Positions 8,397-18,385 of a stretch of 64,000 nt of DNA are shown in pieces. A program made the translations under genes and the position numbers. Origin of the DNA: Bifidobacterium asteroides (GTDB lineage: Bacteria; Actinomycetota; Actinomycetes; Actinomycetales; Bifidobacteriaceae); assembly GCF_009683175.1 (NCBI RefSeq), contig NZ_WKKW01000001.1:682001-746000 (forward strand), read 5' to 3'. The stretch's first letter is position 1, and each line of letters begins with the position of its first letter. The notes below the pieces were generated by a model. The model saw nothing but the letters and a program-made list of their open reading frames with translations, was not told the DNA's origin and ran no database searches.

Positions 8397-11300
8397 ATGG
8401 GGAATGCTCATGGCATCCGCAGACTGGTGACGCTGACAGCCATGATCGGATTGGCACTGATCGGAGCATCAACAGGCGCATACGCAACCACCGGCGACAT
8501 GGCACCTGCATCTGCCACAGAATCGCCCTCGCCCAGTCCGGACAGTAGCGCAAGTCCATTGCTTCGGACAGGAAGCGAAGCACAGGTTGGAGCCGTTGCT
8601 CCGACCGCCTCACCATCACCGCTGGCCAGCAACAATCCTTCACCGTTCAAGTCCATCCAACTGTTCAACAGCAAAAGGGCGGACAGATCGTTCAGGGACA
8701 GCTCACCGAGAGACAAGTCACCCCAGACCAGGGATTCATCCTCATATACCCTCACCTTCGAGCCCGACGGGGGCTCGCTGGTATCCGGCTCGCCTGCCCT
8801 GAGCCAGACAGTAGCCTCAGGTCATCTGGCATCCCCACCTGCTGTCAACAAATCAGGCTACCTGTTTGACGGATGGTTCCTCAAAGGTTCCAACGTCGCT
8901 TATGATTTCGGCAAGCCGGTCACCAGCACGCAGTCGCTTACGGCCCATTGGTCATCGGTCAATGATAGGCAGTGGACGACAACCGACGTCAGCGGCGACG
9001 ACACCGGCGGCTCTGCAATCACCTTGACTCCCCCTAAGCCCAGAGGGGTGAGATTCGCTCAGGTCAGCGCCGGCCACGACCACACCCTGGCCGTAGGTTC
9101 GGACGGCCACGTCTACGCCTGGGGCGACAACATCAAGGGCGAGCTTGGCGACAACAGCACAATCAACAAAAACACCCCAGTGCGGATTACCGAAAACGAG
9201 GCCATCAAGGGAAAGACCTTCATATCCGTCAGCGCGGGAACCACATTCTCCATGGCCCTAGCCTCGGACGGCACCGTCTACACCTGGGGCGACAACAGTC
9301 GCGGCGAACTCGGCAACGGGTCCACCACGAATTCTTCAGTACCGGTAAAGGTGAATCTTAATGCCACCATCACCGCCATCAGCGCCGGATACTGGCATGC
9401 CATGGCCCTGTCCTCAAGCGGGACGATCTACACATGGGGAGACAATCAATACGGCCAGCTCGGCAACGGGCGCACGGGCATCAACGTCAACTCTTCACCA
9501 GCAGCAGTCTCTTCATCCGGCGTCACCTTCACCACCATCAGTGCCGGATACGATTTTCAAACGGCGCTGGACAGCCAAGGACATGCCTACGCCTGGGGAC
9601 GCAACCAGGGCGGCCAGCTCAGCATCGGCACCATGGACGGCACCAGCAGTGGTTCCAACGTCTACACTCCATCGCGCATTTACGGCGACTCGACCGGCAA
9701 CCCAGACAGCACTGTCTATACCGACATCGATGCAGGGTACCTGCACGTCCTGGCACTGAGCAATACAGGCAAGGTGTACTACTGGGGTTATCCCCTGACC
9801 AAAGGAGATGACCCCAATGCCGACAGCGTCCACTCCTTCTATCCCAGCCTGTTAAGTCTGCCCACGGGAGCGGCGACGCCTGTTTCAGTCAGCGCCGGGG
9901 ACTACTCCTCTGCGATAGTCGACTCTGCAGGCAGCCTGTACATGTTCGGCAGCAATTCCAGCGGCCAGCTGGGCGACGGAACCACAAAACCCAGATCAGA
10001 TTCAGATATGACCAAGGTGAGCCTGACAGGCATCACAGTCGCCGCATTCGATGTCTGCCGGCACAGTCTGGCCATCGGCTCGGACGGGCTCCCCTACAGC
10101 TGGGGCGAAGCGAAAAACGGCAAGCTGGGACAAGGCAGCAAGGGACTTCAAAGCGGTTCGCAGACCACGCCTGCAGCGGTCGGCCCGCCTCAGATAGATC
10201 TGGCCAAGGTGACCTTCGGCAGGACGGATGTAGCCAAGACCGACACCAACAGCCCGATTAGCCGAACTTCAGCAGGCGACGACACCTGGAGTTCAAATAC
10301 CCCATGGACGGTCACTACCCCGCACCACACTTACGGAACCACCAAGATCAGGATCAACGACGGTCAATGGTCCATTGGCGGCGCCGCACAGCAGGGGCAA
10401 AGCATCGGCAACTATACATTCACACCCACTGCCCAGAAGATCACTTTTGATTCGGACGGAGGCTCATCAGCCTCGGACCAGTTCGTCACCGCAGGCAAGC
10501 AGGCTTCGCGCCCCACCGTCACCAAGGCAGGTTTCCTGTTCGACGGCTGGTTCATCAAGGAGGCGGACGGCAGCTCCAATGTGGCCTACGACTTCAGCAG
10601 TCCGGTCACCGGGCCACTGAATCTGAAAGCGCATTGGTCTTCGTCAGACATGAAATGGAAGACCTCGGATGCCCTCCATGGCGACGACACCGGGGGCTCC
10701 AAAATCACCCTGACTCCCCCCAAGCCCAGAGCAGTGAGATTTGCCCAGGCCAGCGCCGGGCGCTACCACACTCTGGCTGTGGGTTCTGACGGACACGTCT
10801 ACGCCTGGGGAAATCAGGCCAGCGGCGGACTGGGGAACAGCAAAAACTCAGGCACGGCGACGACACCTGTGCGGATCACCGAAAATGATGCCATAAAAGG
10901 AAAAATCTTCATAGCCGTCAGCGCCGGGGATGCTTATTCCATGGCCCTGGCCTCGGACGGCACGGTCTACACCTGGGGCAGCAACGGCAAGGGACAGCTC
11001 GGCAACGGCACTACCGATAATTCCAACGAACCAGTACAAGCACAGACAGGCGATGCCAAAATCACCGCCATCAGCGCGGGACGGGCATATGCCATGGCCC
11101 TGGCCTCGGACGGTACGGTCTACACCTGGGGCGACAACGGCAAGGGACAGCTCGGCATCGGCAACTATGACAGCCATTCCACCCCTACCAAGGTCACGGC
11201 GTTGTCCAACATAACAGCCATCAGCGCAGGATTTACCTCGGGCACGGCCCTGGACAGTCAAGGCCACGCTTGGACTTGGGGCCAGAACGACAAGGGGCAG

Positions 11301-13883
11301 CTTGGCAACGGCGCTCCTAATGACAGTCCGACACCGACACGTGTCCAAGACCTAGACACCGGACAGCCTGATACTCGGTTCTATATAGCCATCAGCGCGG
11401 GCTACCAGCATGTGCTGGCGCTGGATACGGATCATGACCTCTATGGATGGGGTTCCGGCACCGCCATCGGCTCCACCACAGATACCAATGTCAGTAGGAG
11501 AGGATCCACCGCGATTAGCTTTGGAGACGAGCCTGTCAACATCACCTCCATCAGCGCGGGCGACGATGGATCCGAAGCCATAAACGACAGCGGAAGGATC
11601 TATACCTGGGGCAAGGAGGGCTACGGCCAGCTGGGCAATGGCGTGAACGACAATACGGCATGGCAGACCAATCCGAAAACCATCACCCTGGCCCAGTCGG
11701 TAGGGGCTCGCGCGGTATCCACCTCCAGCCATCACCAGACGGCCATTGGGTCTGACGGATTGCTCTACACCTGGGGATACAGCTACTACAACCAGCTCGG
11801 CCGAACCGGAGCGACCTCAGTGCCTGGCACTACACAGTCGCCGCAGATCACCCTGATTAAGGTCATCTTCGGCACCATGGCCAGCAGCACCAAGCCAGCC
11901 ACAAACCTGACCCAGACAGGTAAAGACACCTGGGATGCAAACCGGGATTGGACCTTCGTCACACCCGCGTACCCGTACGGCCCCTCCAGTTTCACCATCA
12001 CATGGACTATTGCCGACGATACCGGGGACTCAAGGCAGACACAGCAGTTCGACTACACCTTCGATCGGACCAAGAAACGCATAACGCTTGACCCTGAGGG
12101 AGGTACTGGAGCTGCATGGACAAGCAAAGACATCGAGGAAGGCGAATTGGTACCCCGACAGACCGTGGCCAAGACGGGCTTCCTGTTCGACGGATGGTTC
12201 GTCAAAGCGGCTGACGGCAGTTCAAATGTTGCCTACGACTTCGGCAAGCCGGTCACGGACCCGTTGACCCTGGTCGCGCACTGGACACTGTCGACTCAAA
12301 TGACCGTCGACCCAACCGTCAGTCCATCCACTGGCGGATACCAGGTCACCGTCACTCCGCCCTCGCAGCGCGGCATCCGCTTCGCCCAGGTCAGTACAGG
12401 CAAAAACCATACCCTGGCCGTCGGCAGCGACGGCAACGCCTACGCCTGGGGAAACAACAGCACGGGACAGCTCGGCAACGGCAGCAAGGACAGCAGCAAG
12501 ACGCCCGTCCAAGTGAAGAAGCCATCCGACGCAGGTACCGACTTCGCCTACATCCAGGTAAGTGCTGGATATGGATTTTCGTTGGCCCTCGGCAGTGACG
12601 GCAATGCCTACGCCTGGGGAGACAACGGCAGGGGGCAGCTCGGCAACGGCAGCAAGGACAGCAGCAAGACGCCCGTCCAAGTGAAGAAGCCATCCGACGC
12701 AGGTACCGACTTCGCCTACACCCAGGTAAGTGCAGGAGGCTATCATTCCCTGGCCATCGGCAAGGATCATCAGGTCTACGCCTGGGGAGATAGAAGCAAC
12801 GGCGGACAAGTGGGCGATGGCAACACAACCGGGAACGCGCCTGCTCCTGTAGCTGTCAACGCAAGCGCCACCAGTCCTGGGTTCCAGGCCAGACAGGTCA
12901 GTGCGGGATACCAGCACTCTCTAATCATCGGCATAAGCGGACAAACTTACGCCTGGGGATACGGCGACAGCGGCAGACTGGGCAACAATGCCAAATCCTC
13001 ACAGGCCACTCCTGTGTCGGTATCGTCACCCGTGCAATACGAGGACGGATCGACAGGATTCTTCGCCACTCAGGTCAGCGCAGGAGGCTCGCACTCCCTG
13101 GCCATTGGCAGAGACGGCAAAGCCTACGCCTGGGGTGCGAATACCGATGGGCGACTGGGCACCGGAGACACCAATGATGCCGCAATACCGACCCTGGTGG
13201 CTGATCCTGACGGAGGCAGCGATGGATTCAAACCCACCGAGATCAGCGCCGGTGGATGGTTCTGCGCGGGAATCGACGACAAAGGGCGAATCTATACCTG
13301 GGGAAACAACGGACAAAACGCCCTAGGCAATGTCTCCATCTCAGGATCCATCAGCGCATCCCCCGTCTTGGTGAGTAAGGACGGTAGCACCATACAGATC
13401 AGTGCAGGCGAGCGCCAAGTCCTGGCCATCGATTCCGACGGCATGGCCTACGGTTGGGGCGACAACAGCGGCAGACAGCTAGGCACCAATTTGGACAGCA
13501 CTTCCGTCAAAGCAGCAACTTTGGTCTGCCCGCCGCAATTGACCATCAGCTCAGTCACCGTCGGCACGGATCCACATACTGCTGCAGTTCTTGAACTGAC
13601 CCGGAGCGGCACGGCAGACACATGGGGATCATGGAATACCTGGACCTTCTATACCCCAGCCTTCAAGGCAGGCCAAACAACAGTCAATATCACCTGGGAT
13701 GTGGGCCAAGGCAGCTCTCAGACTGAGAGCCTGCCCTTTACCTACAGGGATATTCTGCCCCTGACCGGCAGCCAGGGTCTGCTCGTCATTCTGCTTGTAG
13801 GGCTTTTCGTGACGGTGACGGTCCTGGCGGCGAGGCAACATTACCTGGAAACAGCCCATCAGACTCTAGCCAGCACTCACTGA
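8397..13883 (+). CDS. LPLTG-anchored surface protein: three InlB-repeat/RCC1-propeller modules
   Basis: The 1828-residue secreted protein begins with a signal peptide (MGNAHGIRRLVTLTAMIGLA) and a Pro/Ser-rich linker. Three modules follow, each an InlB/Listeria-Bacteroides type B-repeat (YLFDGWF...VAYDF...LTAHWS), a block of seven RCC1 repeats and an Ig-like strand-rich segment. B-repeats lie near residues 117-188, 680-748 and 1228-1298; RCC1 blocks near 215-600, 775-1150 and 1322-1714. Each RCC1 unit carries SAG...ALxSDG..Y.WG....GQLG; seven per block equals one seven-bladed propeller. It ends with the sortase signal LPLTG (about 1787), a hydrophobic span and a short tail. The ATG at 8397 has GGGGAGGAAG six bases upstream. 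Probably an adhesin or glycan/protein-binding surface factor; the ligand is unknown. No sortase gene is in the window. Confidence 0.9.
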   Translation: MGNAHGIRRLVTLTAMIGLALIGASTGAYATTGDMAPASATESPSPSPDSSASPLLRTGSEAQVGAVAPTASPSPLASNNPSPFKSIQLFNSKRADRSFRDSSPRDKSPQTRDSSSYTLTFEPDGGSLVSGSPALSQTVASGHLASPPAVNKSGYLFDGWFLKGSNVAYDFGKPVTSTQSLTAHWSSVNDRQWTTTDVSGDDTGGSAITLTPPKPRGVRFAQVSAGHDHTLAVGSDGHVYAWGDNIKGELGDNSTINKNTPVRITENEAIKGKTFISVSAGTTFSMALASDGTVYTWGDNSRGELGNGSTTNSSVPVKVNLNATITAISAGYWHAMALSSSGTIYTWGDNQYGQLGNGRTGINVNSSPAAVSSSGVTFTTISAGYDFQTALDSQGHAYAWGRNQGGQLSIGTMDGTSSGSNVYTPSRIYGDSTGNPDSTVYTDIDAGYLHVLALSNTGKVYYWGYPLTKGDDPNADSVHSFYPSLLSLPTGAATPVSVSAGDYSSAIVDSAGSLYMFGSNSSGQLGDGTTKPRSDSDMTKVSLTGITVAAFDVCRHSLAIGSDGLPYSWGEAKNGKLGQGSKGLQSGSQTTPAAVGPPQIDLAKVTFGRTDVAKTDTNSPISRTSAGDDTWSSNTPWTVTTPHHTYGTTKIRINDGQWSIGGAAQQGQSIGNYTFTPTAQKITFDSDGGSSASDQFVTAGKQASRPTVTKAGFLFDGWFIKEADGSSNVAYDFSSPVTGPLNLKAHWSSSDMKWKTSDALHGDDTGGSKITLTPPKPRAVRFAQASAGRYHTLAVGSDGHVYAWGNQASGGLGNSKNSGTATTPVRITENDAIKGKIFIAVSAGDAYSMALASDGTVYTWGSNGKGQLGNGTTDNSNEPVQAQTGDAKITAISAGRAYAMALASDGTVYTWGDNGKGQLGIGNYDSHSTPTKVTALSNITAISAGFTSGTALDSQGHAWTWGQNDKGQLGNGAPNDSPTPTRVQDLDTGQPDTRFYIAISAGYQHVLALDTDHDLYGWGSGTAIGSTTDTNVSRRGSTAISFGDEPVNITSISAGDDGSEAINDSGRIYTWGKEGYGQLGNGVNDNTAWQTNPKTITLAQSVGARAVSTSSHHQTAIGSDGLLYTWGYSYYNQLGRTGATSVPGTTQSPQITLIKVIFGTMASSTKPATNLTQTGKDTWDANRDWTFVTPAYPYGPSSFTITWTIADDTGDSRQTQQFDYTFDRTKKRITLDPEGGTGAAWTSKDIEEGELVPRQTVAKTGFLFDGWFVKAADGSSNVAYDFGKPVTDPLTLVAHWTLSTQMTVDPTVSPSTGGYQVTVTPPSQRGIRFAQVSTGKNHTLAVGSDGNAYAWGNNSTGQLGNGSKDSSKTPVQVKKPSDAGTDFAYIQVSAGYGFSLALGSDGNAYAWGDNGRGQLGNGSKDSSKTPVQVKKPSDAGTDFAYTQVSAGGYHSLAIGKDHQVYAWGDRSNGGQVGDGNTTGNAPAPVAVNASATSPGFQARQVSAGYQHSLIIGISGQTYAWGYGDSGRLGNNAKSSQATPVSVSSPVQYEDGSTGFFATQVSAGGSHSLAIGRDGKAYAWGANTDGRLGTGDTNDAAIPTLVADPDGGSDGFKPTEISAGGWFCAGIDDKGRIYTWGNNGQNALGNVSISGSISASPVLVSKDGSTIQISAGERQVLAIDSDGMAYGWGDNSGRQLGTNLDSTSVKAATLVCPPQLTISSVTVGTDPHTAAVLELTRSGTADTWGSWNTWTFYTPAFKAGQTTVNITWDVGQGSSQTESLPFTYRDILPLTGSQGLLVILLVGLFVTVTVLAARQHYLETAHQTLASTH
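12468..12720 (+). repeat. Near-identical duplicated RCC1 unit (168-base period)
   Basis: The 85 bases at 12468-12552 recur at 12636-12720 with no difference that I could find; the first mismatch is just after them (ATCC versus ACCC). The period is 168 bases, one 56-codon RCC1 unit, so propeller blades 1 and 2 of the third block are a recent in-frame duplication. Other blades in the same protein are much more diverged. Confidence 0.85.
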
Positions 13884-13891
13884 TACCTCAT

Positions 13892-13925
13892 GGCCGATGG
13901 CACAGGAGTTAACCCGTGCCGTCGG
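13892..13925. terminator. Hairpin between convergent genes, no T tract
   Basis: GCCGATGGCAC pairs with GTGCCGTCGGC with one mismatch, between the end of the first RCC1 protein gene and the end of the chorismate mutase gene. Neither side carries a run of T, so it may end transcripts weakly, protect 3' ends or work with Rho. Confidence 0.4.
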
Positions 13926-13947
13926 CATGACAATATGACGGATTTGC

Positions 13948-14304
13948 TCAGCGTGAGTTGACCTGGCTGGCCAACTGTTTATGGTCGCGCTTTGCGGCAT
14001 CGGCCACCAGATGCAGATAGGCCTCAGCTAGATCAGGATCCAGCCCGTAATCTTCAGCCCTGCCTCGCAGGACCGCTATTTGTGCGCTCTCCCGATGCAT
14101 ATCCGCCGAGGCGAATCCTGCCTGGGCCTTGAGCAGCCCGATGCGGCGGGTCACCCGGAACCGTTCGGCCAGCATGGCTACAACGGCGGCATCGATGGTG
14201 TCCACATCGGCACGCAGCTCCTCCACCTGGCGGGCGGCCTGGGATTGTGGACCCCCGCTCTGCGCCTGGTCATCGATCACTGTTTCCGTCTTTGCATCGC
14301 TCAT
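13948..14304 (-). CDS. Chorismate mutase, AroQ type
   Basis: The 118-residue all-helical protein converts chorismate to prephenate for phenylalanine and tyrosine synthesis. The core RADVDTIDAAVVAMLAERF, then RVTRRIGLLKAQAG, matches the AroQ family, whose arginine and lysine residues bind the dicarboxylate substrate. A polar 25-residue N-terminal extension precedes it. The gene stands alone between two plus-strand surface-protein genes. The ATG at 14304 has only a weak ribosome binding site. Confidence 0.9.
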   Translation of the reverse strand: MSDAKTETVIDDQAQSGGPQSQAARQVEELRADVDTIDAAVVAMLAERFRVTRRIGLLKAQAGFASADMHRESAQIAVLRGRAEDYGLDPDLAEAYLHLVADAAKRDHKQLASQVNSR

Positions 14305-14467
14305 AAAATACCAGTCTAATCAAGCGCCCTAGGCGACTATGCCGGGCTCCTCTCCACCTTGCCAGTGGTGTTATTGTATTGGATGGGATTATTGACTCTT
14401 GGGGAGAGTCTCGTTCGCCTACACCTGCCTATGCAAGTGCCGGACGCATGGGGGAGGATGCCTTCAC

Positions 14468-17400
14468 ATGAAGATGGTACGTAGTCGTCGCGTCACAGTG
14501 CTTGTCAGCCTATGCTGTATTTTGGTCACCTGCAGCATGCTCGGCCTGCAATTCGGTCAAGCAGCGCCGGAAGCCAATGAGACCGCAGTCGCAACTCAGG
14601 GAAATGGAGCAATTGGTACTGGAACCAATACTCCCGGACAGATTCCTTCGGTTTCCCCCGGTCCGTCATCATCACCGTCGGGCATGCCCACCCTGTCCAA
14701 CGGCACTCATGCGACGGCAACAGAACAATCAGCGCCTGCCGCCAGCACATCGCCTACCTCGCCGTCCTCATCATCGCCCGACACAGCAGGTTCCCCGGAG
14801 CCGACCTCAACCGCCTCTTCCCCATCGAATGCCACCAGCCACACAGTCACTTTCGACTACAACATGCAGTCTGCAACTCCGACAACCACGACTGTGGCTG
14901 ATGGCGCCCAGGTTGCTCGCCCCAGTCCTGAACCCACCCGCCGAGGATTCGTTCTCGAAGGATGGTTCGCAGGCAAGGTAGCCTATGACTTCTCCGCTCC
15001 TGTACACGCGAACCTGACCCTGAAAGCCAAGTGGGCCCGGGCCGACCAGACCTGGACCATGCAACCGCAAGAGGGACCAGAATCAGGAGGCACCGGAGTG
15101 ACTCTTACCCCGCCCCCGCCCTCCGGTGTCCGTTTCAGCCAGGTCAGTGCAGGCATCCGGTTCTCACTGGCTTTGGGATCGGATGGCAACGTCTACGCCT
15201 GGGGCTTTAATCGTGCCGGTCAGCTGGGCGATGGCACTATTGTCAACAGGTCGACACCCATAAGGGTGCCTAGGCCCGAAGAGGCCCGCAATGACAAGGA
15301 TTTTCGGTTCGTCAGCGTCAACGCTGGTCAGTTCTTCAGCATGGCCCTGGACAACCATGGCACCCTCTGGTCCTGGGGATACAACTATCTGAAGACCTTG
15401 GGCAACCCCAATGTGCCCGACAGCGGCATGCATGACTACTCAGAATATCTGGTCAAGGTGATGCTGCCTGAAGGGGCGCCGGCCGGATTCACCTACAAGG
15501 CCGTCAACGGTAATTACAACCACACCCTGGCCTTAGGATCAGATGGCAACGTCTATGGCTGGGGCTCCTGCAGCGAAGGAGAGACCGGCCACCACGATTG
15601 CGACGACACATGCGACTACAAGCCCAGCCTCATCCAGGGATTCGACAAGAAACACAAAATCGTCGCCCTACAGACCGGACTGAACTACTCCACGGCTCTG
15701 GACGACGCTGGCACGGTATGGTCATGGGGAAGCAACCTTGACCACCAGTTGGACCCATCCGCCGGCGCGGTCGTTGGTAACGATAAGCCGATCAAGATTT
15801 ACGGCCTTGACAAGGTCCATGTGGTGGCCATTGCAAACGGCTTCGCAAACACTCTGGCCCTGGATGACCAGGGAAGGGTTTGGACCTGGGGTATGAATAA
15901 AGCCGGCCAAATCGGCAACGGATCAAGCCCCAGCAAGACCGATATATTCAAAGACCCGGTCCAGGTCAGCTTCCCGCAGGGGACCAGAATCACTGCCATC
16001 ACTAGCGGCGGCAATTTCTATCTTAGCCACGCCATGGCTCTGGATTCCGACGGCAATATCTGGGCCTGGGGCGACAACAGCTACGGACAAATGGGCGACG
16101 GCAGGACCTCTGCAGCAGACAGCCCTCAGACCACTCCGGAACGCTTGGAGGATCCGAAACTTGCCGGCCGACACTGGATCAGCATCGACGCTGGCGAGGA
16201 GTATAACCTGGCTATCTGCGACGACGGCCTGACCTACAGCTGGGGACGTGACGACATGGGTCAGCTGGGTCAGGGCACCAGCGGCGATGGCGCCCATAAC
16301 CGGCCCTCCGCGGTCGCCTTCCCCTGGCCGGCAAAACTGACCGGACTCAAATTCGACACAACGGATATCACCACCGGAATGAAGGCGCAAAAGAACGGGA
16401 CCTGGACGGCTACCACCCCACCGCACGCACCAGGGCTGGTGGATGTGGCCCTGGCGTGGACTTTGAACGACCAAGAACAGACCCAGGTCCACCTGCCCTT
16501 CCGCTATCTGTCGAACGGTGTGACCGTAACCTTCCAGTCGGAGAGCGATTCACCGGCGCCACCCAGCCAGAGTCTGGAAGCGGGAGAGCGGGCAGTCCGC
16601 CCCAGCGCTGATCCGACCAAGGCCGGCTTCCGCTTCGATGGCTGGTTCCTAGGCAAGACCGCCTACGACTTCTCCAAGCCAGTCACCAGTTCCATGACGC
16701 TCAAGGCCCACTGGAGCCCTGAGAGTCAGAACTGGACCATGACCCCGGACCATGGAACCGAGATGGGCGGGACGAAGGTCACCCTGACACCGCCAGCCCT
16801 GCGAGGCATTCGCTTCAGCCAGGTCAGTGCCGGTTCCCACTGGTCCCTGGCCCTGGGATCCGACGGGAAGGCCTACGCCTGGGGCAAGAACGACAGCGGC
16901 CAGCTGGGCAATGCGAACATCGCCAAGGGCGGCACCAGCACCATGCCGGTCCGAGTGGATATGCCCGAGAAGGCGGAGGCCAACTTCGTCTTCACCCAGG
17001 TCAGCGCGGGCCGGGACTATGGCCTTGCTCTAGGCTCCGATGGAAAGGCCTACGCCTGGGGCAACAACGATGTCGGCCAGCTGGGCGACTCCACCCTGAA
17101 TGCCCAAGGCCGGCCCCATCCGGTACCGGGTCTGCCGGCCAAGATCCAGTCCATCAGCGCCGGCGGTGGACATGCCTTGGCTCTGGATTCCCAGGGACGA
17201 GTCTGGTCCTGGGGCGCCAACCAATACGGGCAGCTGGGCCTGGATAATGCCGGAGGCGATACCGTCTCGCCAGACGGGCGAACCAGCCCTGCCATGGTGA
17301 CCGGAATCCCGGTTACTACAACGGCAATAAGCGCTGGAAGCCGGTATTCACTAGCCATGACCGTGGATGGACAAGTCTACGCCTGGGGCACCAATGATTC

Positions 17401-18223
17401 CGGCCAGTTGGGCGATCCCTCCCTACCAGTGAGCGCTGACGGCGCCAACCCCACGCCGTCTGCCGTTCAAGGACTAACTGGCGAAATGAGCGCCATCAGC
17501 GCTGGAGACCACCAAGCTCTGGCCCTGGATTCCCAAGGACGCATCTGGACCTGGGGACAGGTCAAGGGCGAGAACAAGAAAACCCCTGCCCTATTGACCC
17601 TTCCCGACGGACTGCCGACGGGGTTTGCCATCACGCAGATCAGCGCCGGCACCGGAGCATCCTCCGCCCTGGGCTCCGATGGACAGATCCTGACCTGGAG
17701 CAATGCCGCAGAAGGCTCAGACCCAACATCCTTGGCCAAGCCCGAGGACACGCCTGCAGATTTCAGTTTCACAGCCGTCAGCACGGGCGACCCGAGCTCA
17801 CTGGCCCTAGGCTCCGACGGCCTGGCCTACGGATGGGGTGCCGACGATGCCGGCCAACTGGGCGACGACCAATCCGGACCGGACCTGAACAGCAAGACTC
17901 CACAGGCTGTTGTGATCAGAAGCCTGGTTAAGACGGTCACCTTCGCCGGACTGGCTACAGAGGGAACCCCGCAGTATCAGAACGGCACCTGGTTGGCAAT
18001 CACTCCTCGTTACAGGCCCGGGCAGGTGGATACCGTCATTCAATGGAGCCTGGTAGGCGTGGATCAAAAGGATCAGACCCTGCCCTACACCTACGACCAG
18101 TTGGCCGTCCTGCCCCTGACCGGCAGCACTGGCGTGATTCTGCTGATCATAGCTGGCCTGCTGGGCATGGGAGCCGCCATGGCTGCCAGATTCCATCGGC
18201 GGGAGAACAAAATGGCAGCATGA
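14468..18223 (+). CDS. LPLTG-anchored surface protein: two InlB-repeat/RCC1-propeller modules
   Basis: The 1251-residue paralogue of the 8.4-13.9 kb protein has a signal peptide (VTVLVSLCCILVTCSMLG), a Ser/Thr/Pro-rich stalk (about 40-120), then two modules. B-repeats lie near residues 122-190 (FVLEGWF...VAYDF) and 685-750 (FRFDGWF...TAYDF). RCC1 blocks of seven units lie near 213-620 and 775-1155, with one degenerate blade (ILTWSN) in the second. An Ig-like segment follows each block. It ends with LPLTG (about 1215), a hydrophobic span and the basic tail RFHRREN. The ATG at 14468 has GGGGGAGGATG upstream, in a leader block resembling that of the first protein. It probably presents two propellers on the cell wall; the target is unknown. 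Confidence 0.9.
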   Translation: MKMVRSRRVTVLVSLCCILVTCSMLGLQFGQAAPEANETAVATQGNGAIGTGTNTPGQIPSVSPGPSSSPSGMPTLSNGTHATATEQSAPAASTSPTSPSSSSPDTAGSPEPTSTASSPSNATSHTVTFDYNMQSATPTTTTVADGAQVARPSPEPTRRGFVLEGWFAGKVAYDFSAPVHANLTLKAKWARADQTWTMQPQEGPESGGTGVTLTPPPPSGVRFSQVSAGIRFSLALGSDGNVYAWGFNRAGQLGDGTIVNRSTPIRVPRPEEARNDKDFRFVSVNAGQFFSMALDNHGTLWSWGYNYLKTLGNPNVPDSGMHDYSEYLVKVMLPEGAPAGFTYKAVNGNYNHTLALGSDGNVYGWGSCSEGETGHHDCDDTCDYKPSLIQGFDKKHKIVALQTGLNYSTALDDAGTVWSWGSNLDHQLDPSAGAVVGNDKPIKIYGLDKVHVVAIANGFANTLALDDQGRVWTWGMNKAGQIGNGSSPSKTDIFKDPVQVSFPQGTRITAITSGGNFYLSHAMALDSDGNIWAWGDNSYGQMGDGRTSAADSPQTTPERLEDPKLAGRHWISIDAGEEYNLAICDDGLTYSWGRDDMGQLGQGTSGDGAHNRPSAVAFPWPAKLTGLKFDTTDITTGMKAQKNGTWTATTPPHAPGLVDVALAWTLNDQEQTQVHLPFRYLSNGVTVTFQSESDSPAPPSQSLEAGERAVRPSADPTKAGFRFDGWFLGKTAYDFSKPVTSSMTLKAHWSPESQNWTMTPDHGTEMGGTKVTLTPPALRGIRFSQVSAGSHWSLALGSDGKAYAWGKNDSGQLGNANIAKGGTSTMPVRVDMPEKAEANFVFTQVSAGRDYGLALGSDGKAYAWGNNDVGQLGDSTLNAQGRPHPVPGLPAKIQSISAGGGHALALDSQGRVWSWGANQYGQLGLDNAGGDTVSPDGRTSPAMVTGIPVTTTAISAGSRYSLAMTVDGQVYAWGTNDSGQLGDPSLPVSADGANPTPSAVQGLTGEMSAISAGDHQALALDSQGRIWTWGQVKGENKKTPALLTLPDGLPTGFAITQISAGTGASSALGSDGQILTWSNAAEGSDPTSLAKPEDTPADFSFTAVSTGDPSSLALGSDGLAYGWGADDAGQLGDDQSGPDLNSKTPQAVVIRSLVKTVTFAGLATEGTPQYQNGTWLAITPRYRPGQVDTVIQWSLVGVDQKDQTLPYTYDQLAVLPLTGSTGVILLIIAGLLGMGAAMAARFHRRENKMAA

Positions 18224-18318
18224 CAGGGGCAGGGACGACACTATGAAAAAACCTGGGCTGACAGGCTTCGAGTAGATCATCGCCCTAAACAGCTGTCTTG
18301 TTTCGCCACTGCTTATGC

Positions 18319-18360
18319 ATTGGGCCCTATCCACGAACTGAATCGCGGATAAGGCCCAAT
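18319..18360. terminator. Strong hairpin between convergent genes
   Basis: ATTGGGCCCTATCC (18319-18332) pairs with GGATAAGGCCCAAT (18347-18360), a 14-base stem with one mismatch and a 14-base loop. It lies between the second RCC1 protein gene and the end of rho. No T tract follows on either strand, so intrinsic termination is uncertain. Confidence 0.5.
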
Positions 18361-18385
18361 AAACATGTCAGGCGTCAGGCCCGAG

